DNA of 64,000 bases from Bacteroidota bacterium (GCA_016706255.1 JADJJZ010000001.1:293466-357465), one strand, 5' to 3'. Positions 26,764-35,799 are shown, numbered from the stretch's first letter. Notes: generated by a model from the letters alone, not told the origin. Numbers and translations are program-made.

Positions 26764-27060
26764 AAATCAGACGAATTTTCCTAATAAATGTAATAATTAA
26801 ACAGCCGAAACCGCAAAGTTCACTGAGAAACAGCCCGCGGAGATGCGCGGAGGAATTTTTAGTTGAGATTTTAATGTTAGGTTTTAATGTGCATTTTATG
26901 CAAGAAAGTTGAGTTGGAGTAAAATTACTTTGTGTTACTCTGCGTGTATTTTCTCTGTGACCTCAGCAGTTAAAATAGCGAATTCGCTGATTAACTCAAA
27001 AATTCCAATCCATCGAAAAACCCCATCAGCTAATTTGCTAATCAACCAATTAGCTAATTA
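26764..27060. other. Non-coding repeat-like stretch before tRNA genes
   Basis: There is no open frame of note. It contains a further AACAGCCGA start, phrases such as ACTGAGAAACAGCCCGCGGA and TCTGCGTGTATTTTCTCTG that look like degenerate repeat text, and AT-rich GCTAATTTGCTAATC octamer remnants at ~27030-27060. I see no promoter or RNA fold that I can name. Confidence 0.5.
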
Positions 27061-27066
27061 AAGCAG

Positions 27067-27138
27067 TGACCCCGGGCGGATTCGAACCGCCATCAAAAGA
27101 ACCGGAATCTTCCATTCTATCCATTGAACTACGGAGCC
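27067..27138 (-). tRNA. tRNA-Arg (anticodon CCG)
   Basis: The 72-nt cloverleaf reads GGCTCCG (acceptor), D arm GTTC...GAAT, anticodon stem GAAGA/TCTTT with loop TTCCGGT (anticodon CCG), T arm GGCGG-TTCGAAT-CCGCC, acceptor CGGGGTC and discriminator A. CCA is not encoded. The acceptor contains G-U pairs but all stems close. It would decode CGG. Confidence 0.9.
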
Positions 27139-27230
27139 AAGATTTTCAATTAATCACAAAAGTAATTAAATAATATCGGCTTTAAAATAAGGTCTGTCCT
27201 TTAAAAGGCTTACAGTAGTGGCCCCAACAG

Positions 27231-27354
27231 GAATCCCTACCTAATTTCATTACATTACATTAGTGAGGCAAGCCCGCCTGCCTTGCTGCGCAAGCAGTCG
27301 GGCAGGGAACTGTTATCTAGAGTTTAGGAAATCGTTTTAAAGTAGTCCCGAGCA
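27231..27354 (-). repeat. 124-bp unit 1: tRNA-Arg 3' half split by a 71-bp palindromic insert
   Basis: Read on the minus strand, the unit carries a tRNA-Arg(CCT)-like anticodon-loop-to-T-loop piece (GATTTCCTAAACTC... CAGTTC), then a 71-bp insert (27236-27306), then the rest of the T-loop. The insert has nested inverted repeats: CCTGC...GCAGG outside and CTTGC/GCAAG inside. It lies in direct tandem with unit 2 at an exact 124-bp period. There is no functional tRNA here. Confidence 0.85.
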
Positions 27355-27478
27355 GAATCCCTCCCTAATTTCATTTCATTACATTAGTGAGGCAAGCCCG
27401 CCTGCCTTGCTGTCCAAGCAGTCGGGCAGGGAACTGTTATCTAGAGTTTAGGAAATCGTTTTAAAGTAGTCCCGAGCA
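27355..27478 (-). repeat. 124-bp unit 2: tRNA-Arg 3' half split by a 71-bp palindromic insert
   Basis: This is a near-identical copy of unit 1; the insert at 27360-27430 differs at only a few bases. Its right end overlaps the acceptor and T-stem of the intact tRNA-Arg(CCT), so the array looks like it grew by duplication of the 3' end of that tRNA gene. The insert separates TTC from GATT of the T-loop (TTCGATT in the intact gene). Confidence 0.85.
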
Positions 27479-27538
27479 GAATCGAACTGCTATCTAGAGT
27501 TTAGGAAACTCCTATTCTATCCGTTGAACTACGGGACC
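27467..27538 (-). tRNA. tRNA-Arg (anticodon CCT)
   Basis: The cloverleaf is GGTCCCG acceptor, D arm GTTC...GAAT, anticodon stem GGAGT/ACTCT with loop TTCCTAA (anticodon CCT), T arm AGCAG-TTCGATT-CTGCT, acceptor CGGGACT and discriminator A, with CCA not encoded. It decodes AGG. Its 3' half is repeated in broken form in the two units downstream. Confidence 0.9.
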
Positions 27539-27575
27539 AAAAAATTCAACTCAAAATTAAATCAAATTTTTCACC

Positions 27576-29201
27576 TTAAAAATCGTAGTAAGTGCTAAAT
27601 AAATCGGTTTTGAGGGCGAGCATGAACATGGTTGTTGGAATTACATCACGTTCGTTTTTATAATTGCGGATAAATATTTGTCCTTCGATATTCAAATTAA
27701 TAGATGGATTTAATAAATATCCTGCCCTTAAATCGGTGCTTTTTATGGTTGTTTTTAAGCCTTGTCCGATGTAATTTCCATAAGAATCTGGGAAGCCGGG
27801 AATTAAAAAATCGGATGTAAAAATATCACCCCCATTGTGTTCTGAATTATTGGCATCGAGGCCTTTTACGGCGGATTGTATTTTTGCTTCCAGATAAAAT
27901 CTTTCGAAAAAACGATAATTCGCAATAAAAATAAATTCTCTGAAATTAGCACCTAATGGATGTGCAAGTGGCTGATTATAATGCGCATAATTTTGTACCG
28001 GTTCTTTACTTGCATAAGTATAAGGATTGGCCTGATTCATTTCAGCCTGAATCATTAAATGTTTTACTTTAAATGGTTCAAACAATTTAAAGCCGGCCTG
28101 AATACCAAATTTATTCCGGTAATAGCCATCACCCGCTCGCGCCGCGGCAACGTCTAAGTCGTCCATTATAAACTGACCATAAATAATCAATTTATCTAAA
28201 GGCGTAAATTTAATATTAGCACCAATTACAGCATTATCCGGTGAGCCTAATCCGAATTCAATTGGTCGGAAAAATATAATCGGATTAATATAATTTACAT
28301 CAAACCCACGATAACGTGTTGTATCGTTTGCAGGCCAGATAATACCTTCGAACAAACCTACCTGTACCCACGGAAAAACATCCCAACTTAAATAATGAAA
28401 GGAGCCGAATTTACGTGTAACACCAACTACTGAATCAACAGTGCCATTATAGGCATCATCAAATTCAGTATATAAATTCATGTATTTAATTTTCCAAACG
28501 GAAGTTGTTATTTTGAAAAAAGGATAATACAATGCATTATCACTTAATAACATACTGCGATATCCATCTCCTAAAAAATTTTTATCATGACCTAATTGAA
28601 AATTAAAATGTTTTGAAGCGTTGTAAGAAACATAACCGGTTGAATTTGCAAAGTCGTAAGCACTGCCTTTAAAATTACGCACCTTTCCCTGACCCGGAAC
28701 AACATTATATTCTTTAATAAATGCCGAAACATAATCAGGATAATCGCCTTGATTTTCGCGCAGCGTAATATTAAAACTCACATTTCTTTTTTCACCGATA
28801 TCGCCACTTAATGAAATACCACGCGTATTTGTCCAAACACCTTCTCCCCCATTTTCAATATTTAATCCGCCGGCAAAATTCACCAAAGGGTCAATGCGCA
28901 AATGAAATTCGGTTTGCTGAACGCCGACAATTGTATCATAAGCAGTCCAGTTCCAGAGTTTGCTGAAAAAACCATCGCCGCTAACTTTTTGTAAATGAAA
29001 TACACTATCATAGGTAACAATGGAATCCATATCACTAATCCTGTAAGGACGGATAGAAGTGTGAAAGCCGCTTCCCTGCTCATTTAAAGCCGGTTCGTAC
29101 CAATTATAAATGTTTCTGTTGAGGGGTAAATAATTTTGTTGTGCCGATACTGCAAGCGAGAGGCAACAAAGTAGTGTGAGTAGTTTAAACCGCATTTTCA
29201 T
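27576..29201 (-). CDS. Wzi-like capsule-assembly outer-membrane barrel protein
   Basis: This ~541-residue protein from ATG 29201 has a signal peptide (LLTLLCCLSLAVSAQQ). The mature part has many aromatic-rich beta strands and the line NNYLPLNRNIYNWYEPALN at its start, then segments such as FLGDGYRSMLLSDNALYYPFF and NPIIFFRPIEFGLGSPDNA, typical of 'capsule assembly Wzi family' proteins of Bacteroidota. The frame is open further upstream, to 29270, but that part lies inside the preceding gene and has no signal peptide. The gene overlaps the sugar transferase by 17 bp, so both are co-translated. It probably anchors or organises exopolysaccharide at the outer membrane. Confidence 0.72.
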   Translation of the reverse strand: MKMRFKLLTLLCCLSLAVSAQQNYLPLNRNIYNWYEPALNEQGSGFHTSIRPYRISDMDSIVTYDSVFHLQKVSGDGFFSKLWNWTAYDTIVGVQQTEFHLRIDPLVNFAGGLNIENGGEGVWTNTRGISLSGDIGEKRNVSFNITLRENQGDYPDYVSAFIKEYNVVPGQGKVRNFKGSAYDFANSTGYVSYNASKHFNFQLGHDKNFLGDGYRSMLLSDNALYYPFFKITTSVWKIKYMNLYTEFDDAYNGTVDSVVGVTRKFGSFHYLSWDVFPWVQVGLFEGIIWPANDTTRYRGFDVNYINPIIFFRPIEFGLGSPDNAVIGANIKFTPLDKLIIYGQFIMDDLDVAAARAGDGYYRNKFGIQAGFKLFEPFKVKHLMIQAEMNQANPYTYASKEPVQNYAHYNQPLAHPLGANFREFIFIANYRFFERFYLEAKIQSAVKGLDANNSEHNGGDIFTSDFLIPGFPDSYGNYIGQGLKTTIKSTDLRAGYLLNPSINLNIEGQIFIRNYKNERDVIPTTMFMLALKTDLFSTYYDF

Positions 29202-30588
29202 TTCCTTTAAGCATACTCCAAACTGTGAGAAACACGATTTTAACATCCAGCCAGAAGCTCCAGTTTTCAAGATACCAAAGGTCGTACTGAACCCGTTTTT
29301 CCATCATAACAGGATCGGTAGTATCACCTCTGTATCCATTTGCCTGAGCCGCACCTGTAATACCCGGTTTCACAAAATGGCGCACCATAAAGTTATTCAC
29401 GATTTTTGAATATTCTTCAGTATGTTTCAACATATGTGGACGAGGACCTACCACACTCATATCACCAAGTAAAACATTGATGAATTGTGGCAGCTCATCT
29501 AAATTAGATTTGCGTAAAAAAGCACCCACTCTGGTAATCCTTGCATCTCCCACCGTTGCCTGTTTGGTATCGGCTTCGGCATTTACTTTCATGGAGCGGA
29601 ATTTATAACACCAAAACTCTTCATTACCTTCTCCACTACGTTTTTGAATAAAAAATACAGGGCCCGGAGATGATAATTTTACTAAAAGTCCAATCAGCGG
29701 GAATAACCACCATCCGATTAAAATGAAAAACAACATGGAAAAAAAGATATCAAAAACGCGCTTTTGTAAACGGTTGTAGATATTATCCAGTGGTTCGGGG
29801 CGGATACTTAATATTGGCGTATTGCCGTAATATTCGATGTTAACTTTTTTAAATTGTTTGCTGATATAATTCGAAAATTCAGGGACAATGCGGAAACGAA
29901 TTAATTTATCGTTACTGAATTCCATCAAATCATCAACATAGTTGGTCATATCTGAGGGCTGCAGCGCAAAATAAATTTCATCAATATTATTTTCTGTGCA
30001 ATAGGCTTTTACTTCATGTAAGCTGCCCGTAACCTCTGCCATTGATGTTTCAGGATCGTCGAAGTAACCCATAAAACGATAACCAAATTCGTTGTGTTCC
30101 TGTATTTCTTTCACAAACTGGAGTGAAGCATTGGTGGTACCAACCACAATAATGCGACGGTAATTTCCTCCTCTTGCACGATAACGTTTAAGGTAGGTTT
30201 CAAAACCAATTCTCCAGGCTAAATCAAGCACCGTGAAGAAACTATAAGTAAATGCCAGTTGAGAACGTGAAAACTGGTATCCTTTGATCAAAAAGAGGTA
30301 GGTAAATGTTAGCAGAGCCTGAAAGGCCAACACTTTTACAAAACGGAAAACAAGGTGTTCGTAGCCGGTGCGGCGTTCGCGTTCGGTTTTGTAGTAGTTG
30401 AACACGCTGGTAACCAAAAACCATATCAGGTTGACAGCTATCAGCAACATGGCAAACTTCCTGTCGCTGGTAACCTTTGAGATACGGTCAAAACTGATGA
30501 GCATCGCCAGCAAAAACGATATGTTCAGCAGAAGAATATCTACCAAAAAGTAAACGAGTTCGAGAAACTGGGAATATCTTCTTACCAT
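29185..30588 (-). CDS. Polyprenyl-phosphate sugar-1-phosphate transferase (exopolysaccharide initiation)
   Basis: This 467-residue protein has WbaP/EpsE-type architecture. It has four or five N-terminal helices (~10-120), a Rossmann-like CoA-binding region (~135-260; GNYRRIIVVGTTNASLQFVKE), one re-entrant helix (~285-310), and the C-terminal PGT domain with KRVFDIFFSMLFFI, VFFIQKRSGEGNEEFWCYKFRSM, RKSNLDELPQFINVLLGDMSVVGPRPH and KPGITGAAQANGYRG. It transfers a hexose-1-phosphate onto undecaprenyl phosphate to start a polysaccharide repeat unit at the inner membrane; the sugar is not predictable. It lies downstream of the heptose genes after a terminator and is coupled to the Wzi-like gene. 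Confidence 0.9.
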   Translation of the reverse strand: MVRRYSQFLELVYFLVDILLLNISFLLAMLISFDRISKVTSDRKFAMLLIAVNLIWFLVTSVFNYYKTERERRTGYEHLVFRFVKVLAFQALLTFTYLFLIKGYQFSRSQLAFTYSFFTVLDLAWRIGFETYLKRYRARGGNYRRIIVVGTTNASLQFVKEIQEHNEFGYRFMGYFDDPETSMAEVTGSLHEVKAYCTENNIDEIYFALQPSDMTNYVDDLMEFSNDKLIRFRIVPEFSNYISKQFKKVNIEYYGNTPILSIRPEPLDNIYNRLQKRVFDIFFSMLFFILIGWWLFPLIGLLVKLSSPGPVFFIQKRSGEGNEEFWCYKFRSMKVNAEADTKQATVGDARITRVGAFLRKSNLDELPQFINVLLGDMSVVGPRPHMLKHTEEYSKIVNNFMVRHFVKPGITGAAQANGYRGDTTDPVMMEKRVQYDLWYLENWSFWLDVKIVFLTVWSMLKGNENAV

Positions 30589-30651
30589 TGTTCTACAGGA
30601 TCAACCGATTATCAGACGTTAACTATTGTTAATAGGTTGCGCTACAATCGA

Positions 30652-30681
30652 CAAAAAAATGAGGTTTTTATTACAAAACCT
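30652..30681 (-). terminator. Terminator after the heptose operon
   Basis: On the minus strand AGGTTTT pairs with AAAACCT around a 6-nt loop, followed by CATTTTTTTG. It lies about 60 bp after the gmhB stop and separates the heptose genes from the sugar transferase gene. Confidence 0.78.
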
Positions 30682-30742
30682 GCGCAAAATTAGCCAATAA
30701 GATGTTAAGAAGATAACTGATATTAACAAAAATGATATATTC

Positions 30743-31282
30743 TTAAACCAGCGTTTCCGAAAACTTAATAAGTGAGGGTAACAATATATCTGCCGCTGGT
30801 TTAGGCTTATCGCCAATTAACACGGTAATCATGCCCAGATTTTTCCCGAATTCCATATCGCTGCCGGAGTCGCCGACAATGATGGACTTGGAAAAATCGA
30901 TTTCGGGGAACAGGTTTTTCGCGTCGAAAGCCATACCGGGCTTAGGTTTGCGGTGGGTGGAGCCTTCGTCGGTGATGTCAGGGCAATAAAAAATGGCGTC
31001 AATGCGTCCGCCGGCTTGTTCAACCTCATCCATTAGTTGCATGTGGATTTCATGTAAATCGGTTTCCGACATCAAACCTCTGCCCACGCCGCGCTGATTG
31101 GTTACAATTACAATTCTTCCGAATTTTTGCGCACAAATGGCAAGTGCTTCTTTTACACCGGGTAAAAATTCAAATTGTTCCCAGTTTCGCACGTAGTCGT
31201 GGTCGATTTTACGGTTTAATACCCCATCTCTGTCGAGAAACAAAGTCCAGGTATGATCAACAGGTAATTGGATAGCTGCCAT
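30743..31282 (-). CDS. gmhB: D-glycero-D-manno-heptose 1,7-bisphosphate 7-phosphatase
   Basis: This 179-residue HAD-IIIA phosphatase has a nucleophile motif LFLDRDGVLNRK (residues ~13-24), VTNQRGVGRG (motif II), a zinc-loop-type region and KPKPGMAFDA followed by IVGDSGSDMEFG (motif IV). Together with the neighbours it completes GDP-heptose synthesis by removing the 7-phosphate before guanylylation. The typical GmhB Cys-His zinc loop is reduced here (only FYCPDI is visible). It is 6 bp downstream of hddC. Histidinol-phosphatase family members look similar, so the operon context decides the call. Confidence 0.88.
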   Translation of the reverse strand: MAAIQLPVDHTWTLFLDRDGVLNRKIDHDYVRNWEQFEFLPGVKEALAICAQKFGRIVIVTNQRGVGRGLMSETDLHEIHMQLMDEVEQAGGRIDAIFYCPDITDEGSTHRKPKPGMAFDAKNLFPEIDFSKSIIVGDSGSDMEFGKNLGMITVLIGDKPKPAADILLPSLIKFSETLV

Positions 31283-31288
31283 GCGTAA

Positions 31289-31984
31289 TTATTTGCCGAT
31301 AAAATCGTGTTGAGCGCGCGAAAAATCTTCGGGAATTCCAATGTCGATAAAATATCCTTCTGAAATTAATCCGTAAATTTTTCTGTTGACAATTTCTTTT
31401 TCCAGAATTTCTTTTTCGAAAGAAAATACTTCCGGTAAAGCAGGATGAAAAATCTGTTTATTTAAACAATATACTCCACCGTTAATGAGGCCTTCGTCCA
31501 GATATTTTTTTTCAAGAAATCCGGTTATTCTGCCCTCTGCGCCTAACTCAACTGTGCCATAACGGTCAAATTTTTCCATACGTTTTAATGCTACGGTTAA
31601 TAAGGCATTATTCGATTGATGAAAAGCAGATAATTCCACTAAATCCACATCAAAAAATGTATCGCCATTAATTACAAATGCATTATCGGATTTTACATAT
31701 TTACATGCATGTAAAATACCACCACCGGTTCCAAGTGGATTTTCTTCGATGGCGTAAGTAATTTTTAAGTTGTGATAAGTATCGCCGAAATGTGCAATAA
31801 TTGTTTCGCGTAAATACCCGACAGCGAGCACTACGTGTTCCACTTTATGTGCAATTAAATAATCGAGAATGTATTGCAGAAAAGGTTTTCCGGCAACGGG
31901 CGCCATTGGTTTAGGTACTTCTGAAACAACTTTTTGCAAACGTGTTCCAAAACCACCTGCTAATACAATTGCTTCACGTATCAT
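31289..31984 (-). CDS. hddC: D-glycero-alpha-D-manno-heptose 1-phosphate guanylyltransferase
   Basis: This 231-residue NTP-transferase has the signature LAGGFGTRLQKVVSEVPKPMAPVAGKPFLQ (residues ~8-37), the metal site VINGDTFFDVD and a LINGGVYCLNK segment. It belongs to the nucleotidyltransferase superfamily; a heptose-1-phosphate substrate is inferred from the gmhA-hddA-gmhB neighbours. It overlaps gmhA by 4 bp. Alternatives are mannose-1-phosphate or glucose-1-phosphate nucleotidyltransferase, which cannot be excluded by sequence alone. Confidence 0.85.
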   Translation of the reverse strand: MIREAIVLAGGFGTRLQKVVSEVPKPMAPVAGKPFLQYILDYLIAHKVEHVVLAVGYLRETIIAHFGDTYHNLKITYAIEENPLGTGGGILHACKYVKSDNAFVINGDTFFDVDLVELSAFHQSNNALLTVALKRMEKFDRYGTVELGAEGRITGFLEKKYLDEGLINGGVYCLNKQIFHPALPEVFSFEKEILEKEIVNRKIYGLISEGYFIDIGIPEDFSRAQHDFIGK

Positions 31985-32571
31985 GGACGCTCAAATAATT
32001 CTGCTTCCACTAATTCGCAGATAATATGTCCGAGCATAATATGACTTTCCTGAATACGAGGTGTATCGTTTGATGGCACGTTAATGAGATAATCGCAATT
32101 ATCTTTCATTTTTCCACCTGAAGCACCGGTCATTGCAACAATTACCATTCCGCGTTCGCGGGCAACATCAAATGCTTTCAATATATTTTCAGAATTTCCT
32201 GATGTAGAAATACCGATAATAAAATCACCTTTGCGGCCTTTTGCTTTTAATACGCGAGAAAAAATCTGGTCGTAACCATAATCGTTTCCAACTGCAGTTA
32301 CGTACGATGAATTTACGTGTAATGCTTCTGCATCCAGTGGCGGACGATCGAAATAAAAACGACCTGAAAATTCAGCAGCTAAATGTTGTGCATCAGCAGC
32401 ACTTCCGCCGTTTCCACAGAATAATACTTTTTTATCCTGACGAAAAGCTTCTGCAATTTTAGCTGCAATTTCTTCGCATTTAGCAATCATTTCAGGGTTA
32501 TTTAAAATTTCATTTTTTACCCTGATACTTTCGGCAATTACGCCTTTAATTTGTTCTATTTTGCTTCCCAT
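31981..32571 (-). CDS. gmhA: Sedoheptulose 7-phosphate isomerase (SIS domain)
   Basis: This 196-residue protein has one SIS domain with LFCGNGGSAADAQHLAAEF (residues ~50-68), GRFYFDRPPLDAEALH, IGISTSGNSENILKAF and the C-terminal IQESHIMLGHIICELVE helix that supplies metal ligands in GmhA. It converts sedoheptulose 7-phosphate to heptose 7-phosphate, the first step of the pathway. Its start overlaps the hddA stop by 16 bp and its stop overlaps the hddC start, so translation is tightly coupled. Confidence 0.92.
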   Translation of the reverse strand: MGSKIEQIKGVIAESIRVKNEILNNPEMIAKCEEIAAKIAEAFRQDKKVLFCGNGGSAADAQHLAAEFSGRFYFDRPPLDAEALHVNSSYVTAVGNDYGYDQIFSRVLKAKGRKGDFIIGISTSGNSENILKAFDVARERGMVIVAMTGASGGKMKDNCDYLINVPSNDTPRIQESHIMLGHIICELVEAELFERP

Positions 32572-33584
32572 GATGTTAGTCCGTAGTTTGAAAATTCAAT
32601 ATTATGTACTTCACCACCAAATGTGTTGAGTACTTCAATTACTTTATATCTTGTATTACCCGGGCAGTAGAAGGTCATAAAACCTCCTCCACCTGCACCT
32701 GAAATTTTACCACCTGTTGCGCCTGCTTTCATGGCACTGGAATAAATATTATCAATAATATCGTTGGTAACGCCGCTGGCAGTTGCTTTTTTGTTTTTCC
32801 AGCCATAATCCAGAATATCACCAATACGACTCAGTTCGCCTTTTAAAATGGCTTCTTTCATCATATAGGCCTGTTCCTTTAAATTATGCATCGCCTCAAT
32901 CGATTTATCCGATTTTTTGGTAACGTTGTCCGATTGTGCTTCAATAATGGTAGAAGATAAACGGCTGGTGCCGGTGTAATACATTACGATGTTAAACGAT
33001 AATTCCTGTAAATATTCAGGGCGAATGCGCAATGGGTTTACAATAACTTTATCTTCTTTATAAAACTCCATAAAATTCCAACCGCCGAAGGTTGCAGCGT
33101 ATTGGTCCTGCTTACCACCGGCCATTGCCAGGTCTTTGCGTTCAATGTCGTAAGCCAGGTGGGCGATATCATATTCACCCAATGGCAAACCCAGCCATTC
33201 GGTAAAAGCACCAACAATAGCTACAACTAAGGTTGATGAAGAACCCAAACCTGAGCCCGGAGGCGCATCAACGTAGGTGTTGAGTTCAAAAGATAAGGGT
33301 GCATTATGATTAAAATCTTTTACGATACGGTTGTAAACACCTTTTAAGAGGTCGAGTTTGCCGTCGATAGCCAGTTTACTTTCAGAATCGAGTTCGATAC
33401 ACTCATTGCGGTCGCGGGCGTTTAAAATAATTTTGTTATCGCGACGCGGCATAATGGTAGCATAGGCGTATTTGTTGATGGTAGCATTCAGGATGCAGCC
33501 ACCGTAAATATCGCTGTACGGCCCCACATCTGTTCCGCCGCCTGCCAGGCCAATTCGCAAAGGTGCTTTACTTCTTATTATCAT
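32556..33584 (-). CDS. hddA: D-glycero-alpha-D-manno-heptose 7-phosphate kinase (GHMP family)
   Basis: This 342-residue GHMP kinase has SKAPLRIGLAGGGTDVGPYSD at the N-terminus, the ATP-binding PPGSGLGSSSTLVVAI (~107-122) and the C-terminal GATGGKISGAGGGGFMTFYC. The N-terminal AGGGTDV and the lack of galactokinase motifs match HddA-type kinases. HddA places phosphate on C1 of heptose 7-phosphate. It is the first gene of the four-gene operon (hddA-gmhA-hddC-gmhB), which makes the GDP-activated alpha-anomer used in S-layer glycans, capsules or O-antigens rather than ADP-heptose for LPS core. Confidence 0.9.
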   Translation of the reverse strand: MIIRSKAPLRIGLAGGGTDVGPYSDIYGGCILNATINKYAYATIMPRRDNKIILNARDRNECIELDSESKLAIDGKLDLLKGVYNRIVKDFNHNAPLSFELNTYVDAPPGSGLGSSSTLVVAIVGAFTEWLGLPLGEYDIAHLAYDIERKDLAMAGGKQDQYAATFGGWNFMEFYKEDKVIVNPLRIRPEYLQELSFNIVMYYTGTSRLSSTIIEAQSDNVTKKSDKSIEAMHNLKEQAYMMKEAILKGELSRIGDILDYGWKNKKATASGVTNDIIDNIYSSAMKAGATGGKISGAGGGGFMTFYCPGNTRYKVIEVLNTFGGEVHNIEFSNYGLTSWEAK

Positions 33585-33864
33585 TAGTTAGTTAGGTTAA
33601 AGGGTTAACGCACACAAATCGGCTGCAAAGTTCCGTAAAAACTATGAAAAATCCATGATTTAGGGATTTTTAGATATGTGAACTTTTGGGTAGATAGCAG
33701 AAAGTGCCATTAGGTTGCTTTCAGGTTAACCTAAAACAAATGAACAAAAAGGCACCTATTTTATTAAAATGAACTTTATAAATCATATATGTAAACAAAT
33801 GTAATTGCGTTGAATTACTGCTGCTACAAATACATTTTTGTCTATTTTTAAAAGATTTTTCGAA

Positions 33865-35796
33865 ATGGTTATAAAAATTTATTTTGTTTGTATACTATCT
33901 GCTCTGTTGTTCCAAACCGGAATTGCACAGATAAATATTGATTCACTCACTAAAATAATCAGCACCTCAAATGATACTTTGGAGCTGATGAAAACTTATA
34001 GCGATTATGGTTACCAAATGTATCGATCAGATGCTGATACGGCGATTTATTTTGCAAACAAGGCTTTAACAATTGCTTTAAATAAAAATAACGATAAAGA
34101 AATAGGCTCCAATTACAATTTGCTGGGTTTAGCTTATCAAACAAAAGGGTTATATAATTTATCGCTGAGTTATTTTGATAATGCTGCAACGATACAAAAA
34201 AACGATAAACTTAATCTGGCAAAAACATTACATAATAAGGCTCTGGTTTATCGTTCGATGAACAACAATAATGAGGCATTAAAAAATGATTTGGCTGCAA
34301 TGAAAATTGCTGAACAACAATCTGATTCCGTTATAATTGGTGTTGTATATCAAACCTTGTGTAATATTTACCGTGATTTGGGCGATTATGCATTGGCTGA
34401 AACTTATATACTAAAATCGATACGTATTTTTGAAACACCCCTAAAAACCGGACTCGACAACCGTTTATCGATGCTTGCCAATGCCTATTCCAATTACGGC
34501 AATATGTTACAGGCTGCAGGGCGACTGGATGAAGCGATAATTCAGCAGCGCAAGGCGATTAATATTCACAATACTTCCGGCGATCTTTTTAATCAGGGAA
34601 TCGCGTATGAAAATTTAGGTAATATTTATTTACAGCTTGATCAATTTGATGATGCATTGGCTCAGTATGAAAAGGCAAAAGAAATTATGCAGCAGCTCAA
34701 TTCAGCCACTGATGTGGGTTATGAATTGATGAATATAGCGGATGTGTATCTGGCAAGAGGTAATTATGCGACGGCAATTACCAATTTAGATTCTGCATTA
34801 CAAATTTTTACGGCTAATAAAGCTGATTCTTATCGCAGGGATGTATATAGTAAAAAATACAAAATTTATGATGCACAGAACAATCCTGCAGCAGCACTTA
34901 AATTTTATAAATTATTTAATAACCTGAACGACAGTTTAAATTCCGAATCAAAAAAGAGTGAACTTTTGCGCTTGAAGGAAGAATTTGAGTCCACACAAAA
35001 AGAAAAGGAAATAGCCTTCTTAAAAACTGACAATGCATTAAAAGAAAAGGAGAAACAATTACAAATTGTATTCAGAAATATTGCCATTGCCATTATTTTA
35101 TTTATTCTGCTGATAGGATTTTTATTAATTAACCGCTATCGTATAAAGCAACAGTTAAAACAACTGGAATTACGCAACAAAATTGCCAGCGATTTACATG
35201 ATGATATTGGTTCTACGCTAAGCAGCATTAGTATGTATTGTGAAATTATTAAAACCCAATTACATGAAAAAAGTCCTGAATCTACGCTCCTTTTAGAAAA
35301 AATGCGGACCAATTCGGTTGAAATGATTGAAAACATGAGTGATATTGTGTGGGCGCTTAAACCCGCAAATGATGTATTCAATAAAATTGAAAACCGTATG
35401 TATAATTATGCAACCGAAGTAACCACCTTGCATAATATAAAATTAGTAATGAACCGGAATGCGGCCTTAGAAAATGTTAAAATACCCATGGAACAGAGAA
35501 GAGATTTATATTTAATTTTTAAGGAGGTGTTAAACAATAGCATTAAATATTCAAAATGTTCCACCATAATCATCAACTTTGGTATAGCACCTAAAATATT
35601 AAAAATGGAAATTATTGATGATGGTATTGGGTTCGACGCAGCTGCGCAGTTACAACTAAATGATAATACTACCAATTTAGGTGGCAACGGATTAAAAAAT
35701 ATTATGCTGCGTGCCAAACGAAATGCCGCGACGTTAAACTTTATTCCTGCAACTGAAAAAGGCACACATGTAATATTAGAAATGCCTATTGCTTAA
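33865..35796 (+). CDS. TPR-containing sensor histidine kinase (HisKA_3 / HATPase)
   Basis: This 643-residue kinase from ATG 33865 has a signal peptide (IKIYFVCILSALLFQTGIAQ); the frame is open to a TTG at 33838 but that start is unlikely. Periplasmic TPR repeats occupy ~40-340, then a coiled-coil stretch, one membrane helix (~400-425, IAIAIILFILLIGFLLI), a DLHDDIGSTLSS phosphoacceptor motif with His near 445, and an HATPase domain (N-box EVLNNSIKYSK ~550; DDGIGFD ~584; GGNGLKNI ~606). This is the LiaS/NarX-like class that phosphorylates LuxR-type response regulators. No response regulator gene lies in the window, so it is an orphan here. It is convergent with rsmH. Confidence 0.88.
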   Translation: MVIKIYFVCILSALLFQTGIAQINIDSLTKIISTSNDTLELMKTYSDYGYQMYRSDADTAIYFANKALTIALNKNNDKEIGSNYNLLGLAYQTKGLYNLSLSYFDNAATIQKNDKLNLAKTLHNKALVYRSMNNNNEALKNDLAAMKIAEQQSDSVIIGVVYQTLCNIYRDLGDYALAETYILKSIRIFETPLKTGLDNRLSMLANAYSNYGNMLQAAGRLDEAIIQQRKAINIHNTSGDLFNQGIAYENLGNIYLQLDQFDDALAQYEKAKEIMQQLNSATDVGYELMNIADVYLARGNYATAITNLDSALQIFTANKADSYRRDVYSKKYKIYDAQNNPAAALKFYKLFNNLNDSLNSESKKSELLRLKEEFESTQKEKEIAFLKTDNALKEKEKQLQIVFRNIAIAIILFILLIGFLLINRYRIKQQLKQLELRNKIASDLHDDIGSTLSSISMYCEIIKTQLHEKSPESTLLLEKMRTNSVEMIENMSDIVWALKPANDVFNKIENRMYNYATEVTTLHNIKLVMNRNAALENVKIPMEQRRDLYLIFKEVLNNSIKYSKCSTIIINFGIAPKILKMEIIDDGIGFDAAAQLQLNDNTTNLGGNGLKNIMLRAKRNAATLNFIPATEKGTHVILEMPIA

Positions 35797-35799
35797 TAG

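Noticed and set aside
24362..27066. Insertion sequence or transposon around the repeats
   Set aside because: No transposase, integrase or terminal inverted repeats of IS type were seen; the repeats look like short interspersed elements instead.
27231..27478. Two further tRNA genes
   Set aside because: Each unit has only the 3' half of a tRNA and its T-loop is split by a 71-bp insert, so no complete cloverleaf forms.
35406..35765. 119-residue frame antisense to the sensor kinase
   Set aside because: It lies entirely within a well-supported kinase gene on the other strand; a shadow frame.
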